Shown in pieces: positions 1-7,976 of a stretch of 45,334 bases of DNA (the first letter of the stretch is position 1; each line of letters begins with the position of its first letter). The notes beneath the pieces are model-generated. The model worked only from the letters and a program-made list of their open reading frames with translations. It made no database searches and was not told the origin of the DNA. The translations under genes and the position numbers were made by a program. The stretch lies in the NCBI GenBank assembly GCA_947474995.1, contig CANJNJ010000025.1:1-45334 (forward strand). Direction: 5' to 3'. This DNA is from Opitutaceae bacterium. GTDB lineage: Bacteria > Verrucomicrobiota > Verrucomicrobiia > Opitutales > Opitutaceae.

Positions 1-364
1 CAACGTGCCGTTCTTCATGTAGTTGTTGGCACCGTCAAAGGCGGCGCGGATCAACACGGTGATTTTGTCACCGCCACCGGGGAGAGTTTTGAGCTTGGGG
101 AGGAGAGAGTTGTTGGCGAATTCGAGGAGGGCGTCGCCCGGTGATGCCCTCGGCGTCGGTGGCCCAGGTGCGCCAGCGGAGATGCTTGGCGAGGGGCGAG
201 CGGTAGGCGTCGTCGAAGAGTTCGAGCTGGGTCTCGCGGTCGTCGAAGATTTTCAGGAAAAACATCCAGCCGAGCTGGGCGAGACGCTGGGCGTCGCCAT
301 CGACACCGGCGTCTTTGCGCATGATGTCCTGGATGGTTTTGATGAGGTTGGAGACGTTGGGCAT
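1..364 (-). pseudogene. hsdM: Type I restriction-modification methyltransferase subunit, 5' part, frameshifted
   Basis: This is the N-terminal part of a type I DNA methyltransferase (HsdM), which modifies adenine in the recognition site. It starts at ATG 364 with MPNVSNLIKTIQDIMRKD and continues through GWMFFLKIFDD and RTWATDAEGITG, typical of the HsdM N-terminal helical domain. The frame then breaks. Reading on in another frame gives GDALLEFANNSLLPKLKTL and TVLIRAAFDGANNYMKNGTL, which is the expected continuation. The break fits one extra C in the CCC run at 137-139 (plus strand). The gene runs off the window at base 1, so the methylase motifs (NPPF) are not visible. The shift could be a real inactivating mutation or a sequencing error in a homopolymer. 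The family call is firm; the pseudogene status is less so. Confidence 0.78.
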
Positions 365-483
365 GGGGGGAAGAACGCGAAACGCGGGAGAGCGAAAGAC
401 GTGGAAGACGGGAGGAGGTGGACGGAGGCGAGAGGCGCTCGGGGCAAAATTGAAAATTCAGTCGCTGGTGAGAGGTAATGGAA

Positions 484-1155
484 TCAAGAGGGGCGTTCCA
501 CGGTAGAGCCATCAGGCAGGGTGACGAGCGAGGGCAGCAGGTGCCGCGACATGCTGTCAATCGGCAGCACCCGGCAGGTCACCTTCATGCGCTGGTAGTT
601 GTCATTGCGTCGTTGCGCGAGATCGTCGGGCAGGGCTGGGACATAGACGGTGACCTTGATGTGGGGGTAATTTGTCCGCACCCAGGCGATGGCTGGTTCG
701 AGGTCGGAATCAGCGGATACGACGACCATGGAATCGGTGCGCTGGCGAATTGCATCATCCATCAGCCGGACGGCGATGTTGACGTCAGTTTTCTTTTCCT
801 CACCGACTTGGTAAGTCAGCCGTCGAGAGCAATCCAGCGCGCGGCATGTCACGGTACGCTCCTGGTATTTGCCGAGCACGATCTCGATCTTGGGCTGCGC
901 TTTCAGGGCTTGAAGATAACGTTTTTGGCGATCCCGTTTGGTGCTTTGGTGGCGCTGGGGCTCTACGATTGCTGAGAAAAACCCAATCCATGTGACCTCT
1001 TCGTCGAGGCGCAGGTATTCGAAAAAGGACTGGATATTTAACCACTTCCACTCGGGGTGGTGAACGAAAATGCCATAATACCAATTGAATGCATCAATGT
1101 AGACGGTGCAGCGTTTCTTGGGAGCGGGCTGAAGAGGAGGTGGCTCGTCAGACAT
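484..1155 (-). CDS. NYN-domain (LabA/DUF88-like) protein
   Basis: A 223-residue soluble protein without signal peptide or membrane segment. It contains the NYN (PIN-like nuclease) fold: an early strand with a conserved aspartate (CTVYIDAFNWYYG, about residues 17-29), a central acidic motif (KKTDVNIAVRLMDDA, about 121-135) and a later SADSDLEPAI motif (about 147-156). These three acidic clusters are the usual metal-binding set of NYN/PIN ribonucleases, so RNA cleavage is plausible but not shown. It lies between the hsdR remnant and hsdM on the same strand, 129 bp after hsdR and 119 bp before hsdM, so it was probably co-transcribed with the restriction-modification genes. NYN genes are seen as accessory members of such loci. 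The substrate is unknown. The ATG at 1155 gives a natural N terminus. Confidence 0.8.
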   Translation of the reverse strand: MSDEPPPLQPAPKKRCTVYIDAFNWYYGIFVHHPEWKWLNIQSFFEYLRLDEEVTWIGFFSAIVEPQRHQSTKRDRQKRYLQALKAQPKIEIVLGKYQERTVTCRALDCSRRLTYQVGEEKKTDVNIAVRLMDDAIRQRTDSMVVVSADSDLEPAIAWVRTNYPHIKVTVYVPALPDDLAQRRNDNYQRMKVTCRVLPIDSMSRHLLPSLVTLPDGSTVERPS

Positions 1156-1284
1156 AAGAAAGGGCTTGATATTGGAGTTTTACTGACGATGTTAACTGAA
1201 CTTCCCGCAATTGCGGTTGGGTGATCCGAAAGGGTTGCCCTTTTTTTTGCCCCGGATTCTGGGTTGGGGACTGCGAGCAGGACA

Positions 1285-2751
1285 TCAGGCGGCCGTGGAG
1301 TAGAGTTCCGATGCGAGCGAGCGAATGGCGGCGAGGTAGGCAGGTTTGCCGCCGAAGGCCGCGATGATCTCAATCGGCGTGCCGAAGGCGGAAAGCGGAT
1401 CAACCTTCAGAATTTCGAGAGACTCCACGCTCTTCAATCCGCTGTCGGCGTATTTCTGGAGAAGCGCATCGAGGACGGCACGGGATTTGGCGCCGTATTT
1501 AGCGAAGACGTTTCGCTTCTTCACTTTTTCGGCGCGCTCTTTTCGGGTGAGCGGCGGCGCGTCGAAGGCAAGGTGGCAGATGAGGTCGAAGGCGTCGTAG
1601 TCACGCCCCACCTGTTCGGCGAGTTCGTCTAGGAAAACGCCCTGGGTGGCGAGTTCTTCCAAGACGGCCTGTTTCTTCTCGGCGTCATTCCAGACGACAA
1701 GGAAGGCATCGAGGGACGCGTAGCACTTGCGGACGGTTTTGCGGGAATAGTCCTTGAGCGACTCGGTGATGAGCTTGCCGTGCTCGTCGAGATACTGGAC
1801 GCGCTCGGTGGCAACGCGGACCTCGACGTTGTTGACGTAGTATTTCGTGCGGCCGGGACCAGGAGGCGCTTCTTCAACCCACGGCGGGTCGACCAGGACA
1901 TTGTCGGGAGGATAATCTTGGCCGGAATCGATGATGTCGTCGGGCGGCACTGGCGGCTCGTCTGGGCCTGGCTCGTAGATCTGGACAGGGTCGCCATCGA
2001 AATCCGGGTCCGCAAAGAGTGCGGTCGCCTGCCGGAAATCCATGATCGTGAAGAAAAACTTTCCGTAGTCCTCGTTGATACGGGTGCCGCGACCGATGAT
2101 CTGCTTAAACTCGGTCATGGATTTGATGCTCCGGTCGAGGACGATGAGGTGGCAGGTCTGGGCGTCGACGCCGGTGCCCATGAGACGGGAGGTCGTGCAG
2201 ATGACGGGATAGGTGGATTCCGGGTCGATGAAGTTGTCGAGCTGAGCCTTGCCCTCGTCGTTGTCACCGGTGATGCGCATGACGTATTTGGCGTTGGCGG
2301 CGGCGAGGTCGGGGTTGGCGTTGGCCATGGCCTGGCGCATGCGCTCGGCGTGGTCGATGTTCTCGCAGAAGATGATGGTCTTGGCGAAGCGGTCGGTGGC
2401 CCGGAGAAACTCGGTGACCTTGGCGGCGACGGTCGCGGTGCGCTTTTCCAGGATGAGGTTTTGGTCGTAGTCAGTGACGTTGTATTCGCGGTCCTCGATG
2501 AGCTGGCCGTATTTGTCGGTCTGGCCGGCTTCGGGCCGCCAGCCGTCGAGGTCTTTGTCGAGGCCGATGCGGACGACCTTGTAGGGGGCGAGGAAGCCGT
2601 CGGAGATGCCCTGGCGAAGGGAATACGTGTAGATGGGGTCACCGAAGTATTCGATGTTGGAAGCTTGCTTGGTCTCCTTCGGCGTGGCGGTGAGGCCGAT
2701 CTGCGTCGCGGCGGAGAAGTATTCGAGAATTTTGCGCCACGCGAATGAAGC
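1285..2751 (-). pseudogene. hsdR: Type I restriction endonuclease subunit R, 3' half only
   Basis: The C-terminal half of HsdR, the DNA-translocating restriction subunit. The readable frame opens right after a stop at 2752-2754 and runs about 488 codons: AWRKILEYFSAATQ, the helicase motif III region IGLTATPKE, then TIIFCENIDHAERM, the motif V-VI region (RLMGTGVDAQTC, QIIGRGTRINEDYGK) and a C-terminal EcoEI_R_C-like domain ending LASELYSTAA. The N-terminal nuclease domain, Walker A and DEAD-box motifs are missing, so no active enzyme can be made. An internal ATG at 2340 could start a 351-residue fragment, but it would still lack the motor's first half. Upstream, homology stops abruptly near 2745 and the sequence becomes a different gene in another frame, which marks a recombination or deletion junction. 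Confidence 0.88.
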
Positions 2752-3328
2752 TCACGACCCACGCGGCGTTGCGTACCCGGTAGCTGTTCCAGCGACGCGC
2801 GAATTTCGTCGGATGCAGGTTGGCCTTGTCAGTGACCGTAAAAAACAGGCAATGATTTCGTCCCCAGTGCTCCACGAACGCGGCGACGTTCAGCCGCAAA
2901 TGAAATGCCGACTTCGCTTCGGCTGCCGTCGGCTTTCCCCAACGCTCAATGGTGTCGCCATCGACCTGCTTCCAAATTCCCCGGTTATCGCCTTTGGCTC
3001 TGAACAGACCGTCCGCGCCAGGAACGCGTTGGAGCCGGTATCTCTTGGGGACTTGGTTGGAATTGTTACTATTCTGACAAGGAAGGACGGCCTCGCCGCG
3101 CTGCGCGCGGCTCCGGCCGTCAGAATCAACCCCAACCTTGCTTTCCGATCCGATGCCGGCATTCGCACACCAGCGCCCAATTTGGAATTTCTCCCCGGAA
3201 GCTGGGAACGCGGCATGTGCGGTGTTCGCCGGTGTCCGTCCTACGGACTCGCGGTCTTTCTTCGCATCGGCTTCCGATGCTGACCGCTCGCCGTGCGCAA
3301 AAACTTCGAAACCAGCCGCTGCATTCAC
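2740..3328 (-). pseudogene. Replication-protein-like gene of a mobile element, 5' part
   Basis: A reading frame opening with GTG near 3328 gives about 196 residues before it runs out of frame into the hsdR remnant. Its second half has a recognisable block: FVEHWGRNHCLFFTVTDKAN, LHPTKFARRWNSYRV and AAWVVSFIRV. I associate this pattern (aromatic strand, then ARRWNS, then FIRV) with rolling-circle-type replication proteins of integrative elements in Verrucomicrobia and Planctomycetes. In those, a His-x-His motif follows soon after; here the gene is cut off before it. The start overlaps the stop of the putative recombinase tail upstream (GTGA), as in an element's int-rep operon. A GC-rich palindrome sits inside the N-terminal part (3086-3121), where the protein sequence looks poorly conserved. 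The family assignment is from memory and moderate. Confidence 0.45.
3086..3121. repeat. GC-rich double-stem palindrome
   Basis: Two nested perfect 7-bp stems: GACGGCC (3086-3092) pairs with GGCCGTC (3115-3121), and inside it GCCGCGC (3095-3101) pairs with GCGCGGC (3105-3111), loop TGC. It has the shape of a REP-type element and lies within the rep-like reading frame. Confidence 0.6.
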
Positions 3329-3477
3329 GCCGCCCGTCCGCCTTCAGCGCTCGCGACAATAGCGAGAACTGCCGCGCGCGATGCGGGATCGAGCGCGCCC
3401 CAAGCTGAGACAACCGTGGCCAGCTCTGCCCACAGCTGCCCAACATTTGGGGAAGCCAGTGGGGAAGATTGAGCTTC
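3325..3477 (-). pseudogene. Possible C-terminal tail of a tyrosine recombinase
   Basis: On the minus strand a frame ending at 3325 reads SSPLASPNVGQLW, AELATVVSAWGALDPASRAA and VLAIVASAEGGRAA. Short tails of this kind (ASPN...LWAEL...AW..L....R..ILA.V) close many integrase-family proteins in Verrucomicrobia and Planctomycetes, as far as I recall. The catalytic Arg-His-Arg-Tyr core is not present upstream: the frame runs directly into the tRNA-like hairpin at 3511-3554. It is therefore either a decayed remnant or a chance reading. The next gene starts in an overlapping GTGA, which supports real translation coupling at some time. Low confidence. Confidence 0.33.
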
Positions 3478-3709
3478 TCGACTTTCGTAAACAGTCTTAC
3501 CATAAATGCTTGGCGGAGCGGGAGGGGAGCGTTCGAATCCCTCCCGCTCCGCCAGTTTGCCGTTTGGACGGGTTTGGTCAGGGACAGTCAGGACCACCGT
3601 TTTACCTGCTAAAAATGGGTTTTTTGTGGCCAAGAGCGACAAGGCGCTTTGGACAGGTTTTCCCGCCTCTGGACACGATTTGTCAGATTTTGGGGAAGCT
3701 ATGGGGGAA
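3445..3709 (+). repeat. Imperfect direct repeat, two copies flanking the tRNA-like hairpin
   Basis: A block of about 22 bp occurs at 3445-3466 and again at 3687-3709, reading TTTGGGGAAGC then CAGTGGGGAA or TATGGGGGAA. The two copies lie either side of the hairpin at 3511-3554, about 240 bp apart. They may be repeated recombinase-binding (arm-type) sites or the product of a small duplication. Confidence 0.5.
3511..3554 (+). other. tRNA-Ser-like acceptor/T-arm hairpin, candidate attachment site
   Basis: Bases 3511-3526 (TGGCGGAGCGGGAGGG) are the exact reverse complement of 3539-3554, giving a 16-bp perfect stem around a 12-base loop. Read as tRNA, the right half is a T-loop TTCGAAT followed by CCCTC, CCGCTCC, G and CCA: a 3' T-arm, acceptor strand, discriminator and CCA end. 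The left part contains GGAGCGG, the matching 5' acceptor strand. No D-arm or anticodon arm lies between, so this is not a complete tRNA. One T-stem pair is mismatched (C opposite C). The 3' ends of tRNA-Ser genes are classic integration targets, and recombinase and rep remnants lie next to it, so I read it as an att-site scar. Confidence 0.55.
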
Positions 3710-4121
3710 GGCATCCGCCCTGCACCTTGAGAAAGACCCGCCGGGCCGGCGACTGGGCGAACCCGCCGACGACACCCAGCACCAAAAGGCCGAGCCATCG
3801 GATCTCGAGCAGCTTGGCGGGACGGCGGGGCTCCCTAATGGCATCGGAGTGAACGTCGGAAATCTGCCCATGCGAGCCGATTCCAGTCTCGGCCATATTT
3901 CAAATTATCTGGTTGATGCGTTCATGAACTTATAACAATTTCAGATGAAATAAGAGTCACTCCCCGCCGGCCAACTCCCCCACTACTCTGTCGAACGACC
4001 TGATGAGTCCTGCCCCACGTCACACGGCTGGATTGACCCGCCCGCGGCCCCTGTTGAACATCCCCGCCTCGCTCGGCCCAAGACCGCAGGTGGCTCCCCC
4101 GCCGAACATGCCCGCAACGCC
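3555..4121. other. Intergenic stretch before the secreted-protein cluster
   Basis: No convincing gene. It holds the second copy of the direct repeat (to 3709) and an AT-richer part around 3895-3955 with palindromes described separately. A 65-codon minus-strand frame starting near 3896 (MAETGIGSHGQISDV) has a gene-like opening and a short hydrophobic stretch, but it ends in repeat sequence and I could not assign it. Confidence 0.5.
3920..3951. promoter_or_regulatory. Candidate LacI-family operator pair
   Basis: GTTCATGAAC (3920-3929) is a perfect 10-bp palindrome. ATTTCAGATGAAAT (3938-3951) is a near-palindrome with the same TTTCA/TGAAA half-sites, spaced apart. Both share the TTCATGAA-type core with the two sites next to the lacI gene at 20340 and 20398. 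They lie 170-200 bp upstream of the gene at 4122. Binding is inferred only. Confidence 0.4.
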
Positions 4122-5027
4122 ATGCCGATGTCCGTGAAGCTCTCCGCCATATTTCATGTCGCGGTTGCCTTGGGCTGCCTCGCCGGACTCCGCGGCGCGA
4201 GTGCGGAAAAAGCCGCCGTCGCGGCACCCGCCCCGCTCGTTTCGATCAACAGCCCTGGCTGGCGGCACGAAGAACTGCGGCGCTTCCCCGCCCCGGAGGC
4301 CCGCCAGGGTGTCGCGGTCGATAACGAATTCCTCTACGCCATCAGCAACCACGACCTGGCCAAATACCGAAAGTCCAATGCCGAAAAAGTCGCGGTTTGG
4401 AACGGGCCCGATAACGGCCCCATCACCCATCTCAACGCCGGCATCGTGCGCGACGGCCGCCTGTACTGCGCCCATTCGAACTACCCGCACATCCCGATGC
4501 TGAGCTCGGTCGAGATTTGGGACACCGCCACGCTCACGCACGTCGGTACGCACAGTTTTGGCCGGATGGACGGGTCGCTGACCTGGATCGATTGGCGGGA
4601 CGGCAAATGGTTCGCTTGCTTTGCCCACTACGGCAAAGAGAAGGCCGAGGCGGGCCGCGATCCGTCGTGGACGCAGATCATCGCCTTCGACGAGCAATGG
4701 CGGCGGCTCGAGAGCTGGGCGCTGCCCCCCGCGCTGGTCGAGCGGCTCAGTCCGCGGGGCTATACCTGTTCCGGCGGTGCCTTTGGACCGGGCGGATATC
4801 TCTACGTGACGGGCCACGACAACACCGAGCTCTATGTGCTCCAATTTCCGGAAGCGGGCTCCACGATGAAATGGATCGCGACGGTCGCCATTACCGCCGA
4901 AGGACAGTCGTTCGCGTGGGATTCGCAGGAAAAAAACGTGCTCTACACGATCGTGAAGCGCTCCCGCGAAGTGATCATTTCGCGCATTCACACGCCTTCG
5001 TTTCCAGGGCCCGCGGGTGCCCGCTGA
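4122..5027 (+). CDS. Secreted protein of probable beta-propeller fold
   Basis: A 301-residue protein with a signal peptide (hydrophobic AIFHVAVALGCLAGL, cleavage likely near GASA-EK). The mature part has repeated strand patterns with phrases such as GVAVDNEFLYAISNHDLAKY, SSVEIWDTATLTHVGTHSF and GGAFGPGGYLYVTGHDN, typical of six- or seven-bladed propellers that present a ligand-binding or lyase surface. I do not recognise a specific enzyme family or catalytic residues. It ends 85 bp before a TonB-dependent receptor on the same strand, so it may be transcribed with it and act in the periplasm or at the outer membrane on the same substrate. The start could also be the second ATG at 4128; no Shine-Dalgarno decides it. 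Confidence 0.7.
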   Translation: MPMSVKLSAIFHVAVALGCLAGLRGASAEKAAVAAPAPLVSINSPGWRHEELRRFPAPEARQGVAVDNEFLYAISNHDLAKYRKSNAEKVAVWNGPDNGPITHLNAGIVRDGRLYCAHSNYPHIPMLSSVEIWDTATLTHVGTHSFGRMDGSLTWIDWRDGKWFACFAHYGKEKAEAGRDPSWTQIIAFDEQWRRLESWALPPALVERLSPRGYTCSGGAFGPGGYLYVTGHDNTELYVLQFPEAGSTMKWIATVAITAEGQSFAWDSQEKNVLYTIVKRSREVIISRIHTPSFPGPAGAR

Positions 5028-5112
5028 GGGCCCCTCCCCAGCGCGCCCTGCTGTTTGCCACCACCTAAACTGATCCTGACCGTCTCACGCCACCCTCCAA
5101 ACCTACCGTCGT

Positions 5113-7971
5113 ATGAAAACCAACCCCTCCCTGCTTAAACGCAGCCGTGCGCGCACGCTCGTCCTCCTGGGCTTGTGCGCGCTTGCCCCGCTGGCACACG
5201 CTGGCGATCTCGTCGGCCAGACCACCGATGCGGAGACCGGCGCCTACCTGCCCAACGTCTCCCTGCGGCTCGAGCCCTCGGCGGCCGCAACCACCTCTGA
5301 CCGCGGCGGCCGCTTTCGGTTCACGAACCTGGACGCCGGTTCGTATCAGGTCATCGCCAACTCCGTCGGGTACGACGCCGCCAATGGGACTGTCGTCGTA
5401 GGCGCGACCGGTGAGGCCACGCTCACCCTCCCCCTCGCCTCGAATATCCAAAAACTTTCCGCCTTCGTCGTCGAAGGCTACCGCGAAGGCCGCTCCAAGG
5501 CCATGCAGCAAAAGCGGGCGGGCGAGGGCATCATGGACATCATCTCCTCCGATTCGATCGGCAACCTGCCCGAACGCAATGTCGCCGAGGCCGTCTCGCG
5601 GCTGCCCGGCGTCAACCTCGCGCTTGATCAGGGCGAAGGCCGCTACGTGAGCATCCGCGGCAGCGAGCCCAACCTTAACCAGGTCATGATGGATGGAGCC
5701 AACATGGCGGCCCCGGGCGGAAGCCGACTCGGCCGCGCGGTGCCGCTGGACACCTTGGGCGCGGGCCAGATCTCCTCGATCGAGGTGGTCAAGAGCGTGA
5801 CCCCCGACCTGGACGCCAATGCCATCGGTGGCACGTTGAACATCAAATCTCGCAGTGCCTTTGACACCAAGGGCCGGTTTCTCGTCGGTTCCATTACGGG
5901 CAACAAGAATGGCAACACCGACGACAAGAATGTCGGCGCCCAATTGACTTATTCCGACACCTTCGGCGACAAACACCAGTGGGGCATCGCGGCGAGCGCC
6001 AGCTACGACAAACGCAATTATTCCAACCAGTGGCTGCAGTTCGGGTGGGGCAACACGACGATCAATGGCGCGGCGCTTTATCTCCCCAACGATTTCGAAA
6101 TCAAACCCGAGACCGGGAACAAGAAAAGGACGGGGATCAATCTCAACTTTGAGTTTCGCCCGGATGCCAGCACCCAGTTCTACCTGCGGCCGGGCCTGAG
6201 CAAGCAGGACACCTACGAGAACCGCTTTGAGGTCATTTATACGCTGCCGACGGTGCCGGCGAGTGTCACGATGACTTCGCCCACGACCGGCACCTACCTC
6301 ACTAACACGCGCACGTCGCGGCGCGAATTTCAGAGCCTGGACCAGCAGAACTTGCTGAATTTGGTGGGCGGCATGAAGAAAATCGTCGGGAGCTTTACCC
6401 TCGAGCCGATGCTCACCTACTCCCGGGCCAAGCAGGACAATCCCTTCACGCGTGTCCGGGAGTTCCAAAACGCGAACGGAGCAACCGGACCGATCGGTTT
6501 CGATCTCGGCCAGGGGTTCGTTCCCGCGCGCCTGAATGTGGATCCCGCCATCGATCTTCCGTCCAAGTACACACTCAACCGAACCCGCGACGATTTCGGC
6601 CTGGTCGATGAAAAGATCTTCACGGCCAAGACCGATGTCCGATGGGAGACGAAGAATATTTTCAACCGCCCCGGCTATTTGAAGACCGGATTCAAATACC
6701 TGCAGCGGGACCGCAATTCGGATCTGGAGTCGCGACGCTTGTCCCCCGTCGGAACGTGGAATCTCTCCCAGACCGGTGCGCAACGGCCTTCGGTGCCGAC
6801 CTATGGAGACCGCCTCCCCAGCCTCTTCCTGATCAATTCAGACGCTGTCGATACCTTCATCGCAGCCAACCCTACCCTCGTGACCCACATTCTGGCCCAG
6901 GAAGCCTCCAACTCGACCGAGGATGATTATCACATCAACGAGTATATCTACTCCGCCTACCTGATGGGCAGTGTTAAATTCGACAAACTGACGCTGCTCG
7001 GTGGTGTCCGTTGGGAGAAAACCGACGCCACGATTCGTTCGGTGGAAGTCCGCACCGCCAACAATGTGCTGCTCGGCCGCTTCCCGAAGTCAGGCGTCAC
7101 CAGTTACGACAAGTACTTCCCCAATCTTCAGGCCATTTACCATCTGACCGAGGAACTACAGCTCCGGGCCGCCATCACCCAGACCATCGGCCGCCCCGCC
7201 TACGAGGATGCCCGCCCGCTCGCCACCTTCAACTATACGGCGATCGTGCAGCCGGTGAATCCCACCTTCGGTTACACGGGGTCCGTCAATGTCGGCAATC
7301 CGCAGCTAAAACCCTACAACGCGCAAAACCTCGATCTCTCCCTCGAATGGTATGCGAAGAAATCCGGCGGTATCTTCACCCTCGCCGGTTTCAGAAAAGC
7401 CATCGACGACCCGATCTACACCTACAGCGAAACCCAGCTCAACGTGATCTACAGCGGCACCGGCCTCCAGCAACTTGGCTACAGCAGCAAGCGCAACGCC
7501 GACAAAGCCACGATCACAGGCCTGGAGTTGAACATCTTTCAGCCGTTCAAATTTCTGCCCTCGCCCTTGGACGGCTTCGGCATCGAGGCGAACTACACGC
7601 TCATCAATTCCAGCGTGAAGGTGCCGACGCGTCCGGGTGAGGACATCCCGTTTTTCCGCCAGCCGGACAAGATTGCGAATATCACCTTCTTTTACGAAAG
7701 GTCCGGATTCTCAGGACGGATCGCCTATACGTATGCGGGCGAGCAAATCTACACGCTGGGCGCCAATCTCCTGAACGACCGTTATGCCCGGGCCCGCGGG
7801 CAGTATGACGCCCAAGTGAGGTATCGGATCACGAAGAACTACTCAGTCACGGCCTCGGTGCGCAATCTCACGCGCGAGCCCGACGAGATGAGCTTCGGCA
7901 TCAAGAAACTGGTCCAAATGAGCCGCCTGCTCGACCGCGATTACCGCCTGAGCGTCGACTTTAACTTCTGA
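5113..7971 (+). CDS. TonB-dependent outer-membrane receptor
   Basis: A 952-residue energised outer-membrane importer, powered by TonB-ExbBD. After the signal peptide (VLLGLCALAPLAHA) comes a carboxypeptidase-regulatory-like domain (about residues 33-110: GDLVGQTTDAETGAYLPNVS to NGTVVVGATGEATLTL). Next is the plug (about 125-255) with NLPERNVAEAVSRLPGVNL, YVSIRGSEPNLNQVMMDG and SIEVVKSVTPDLDANAIGGT, followed by a long beta-barrel ending in a terminal phenylalanine (RLSVDFNF), the usual BAM signal. Length and plug motifs match the large receptor group of the TIGR01782 type common in Verrucomicrobia, Caulobacter and Xanthomonas, many of which take up oligosaccharides. The substrate cannot be read from the sequence. 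Only 5 bp separate it from the next gene, so the two are coupled. Confidence 0.93.
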   Translation: MKTNPSLLKRSRARTLVLLGLCALAPLAHAGDLVGQTTDAETGAYLPNVSLRLEPSAAATTSDRGGRFRFTNLDAGSYQVIANSVGYDAANGTVVVGATGEATLTLPLASNIQKLSAFVVEGYREGRSKAMQQKRAGEGIMDIISSDSIGNLPERNVAEAVSRLPGVNLALDQGEGRYVSIRGSEPNLNQVMMDGANMAAPGGSRLGRAVPLDTLGAGQISSIEVVKSVTPDLDANAIGGTLNIKSRSAFDTKGRFLVGSITGNKNGNTDDKNVGAQLTYSDTFGDKHQWGIAASASYDKRNYSNQWLQFGWGNTTINGAALYLPNDFEIKPETGNKKRTGINLNFEFRPDASTQFYLRPGLSKQDTYENRFEVIYTLPTVPASVTMTSPTTGTYLTNTRTSRREFQSLDQQNLLNLVGGMKKIVGSFTLEPMLTYSRAKQDNPFTRVREFQNANGATGPIGFDLGQGFVPARLNVDPAIDLPSKYTLNRTRDDFGLVDEKIFTAKTDVRWETKNIFNRPGYLKTGFKYLQRDRNSDLESRRLSPVGTWNLSQTGAQRPSVPTYGDRLPSLFLINSDAVDTFIAANPTLVTHILAQEASNSTEDDYHINEYIYSAYLMGSVKFDKLTLLGGVRWEKTDATIRSVEVRTANNVLLGRFPKSGVTSYDKYFPNLQAIYHLTEELQLRAAITQTIGRPAYEDARPLATFNYTAIVQPVNPTFGYTGSVNVGNPQLKPYNAQNLDLSLEWYAKKSGGIFTLAGFRKAIDDPIYTYSETQLNVIYSGTGLQQLGYSSKRNADKATITGLELNIFQPFKFLPSPLDGFGIEANYTLINSSVKVPTRPGEDIPFFRQPDKIANITFFYERSGFSGRIAYTYAGEQIYTLGANLLNDRYARARGQYDAQVRYRITKNYSVTASVRNLTREPDEMSFGIKKLVQMSRLLDRDYRLSVDFNF

Positions 7972-7976
7972 GCGCG

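Noticed and set aside
3511-3554. A complete tRNA or tmRNA gene
   Set aside because: Only the acceptor stem and T-arm are present; there is no anticodon or D-arm in the surrounding sequence.
3699-3896. A 65-codon minus-strand frame with a gene-like start (MAETGIGSH)
   Set aside because: Short, no recognisable family, and it ends in repeat-bearing sequence; mentioned only under the intergenic stretch.
5065-6783. Very long open frame opposite the TonB receptor gene (572 codons); similar ones at 24434-26173 and 36495-38807, minus strand
   Set aside because: They lie antisense to firmly identified genes, have arginine/glycine/histidine-rich composition without motifs, and are the usual by-product of high-GC third positions.
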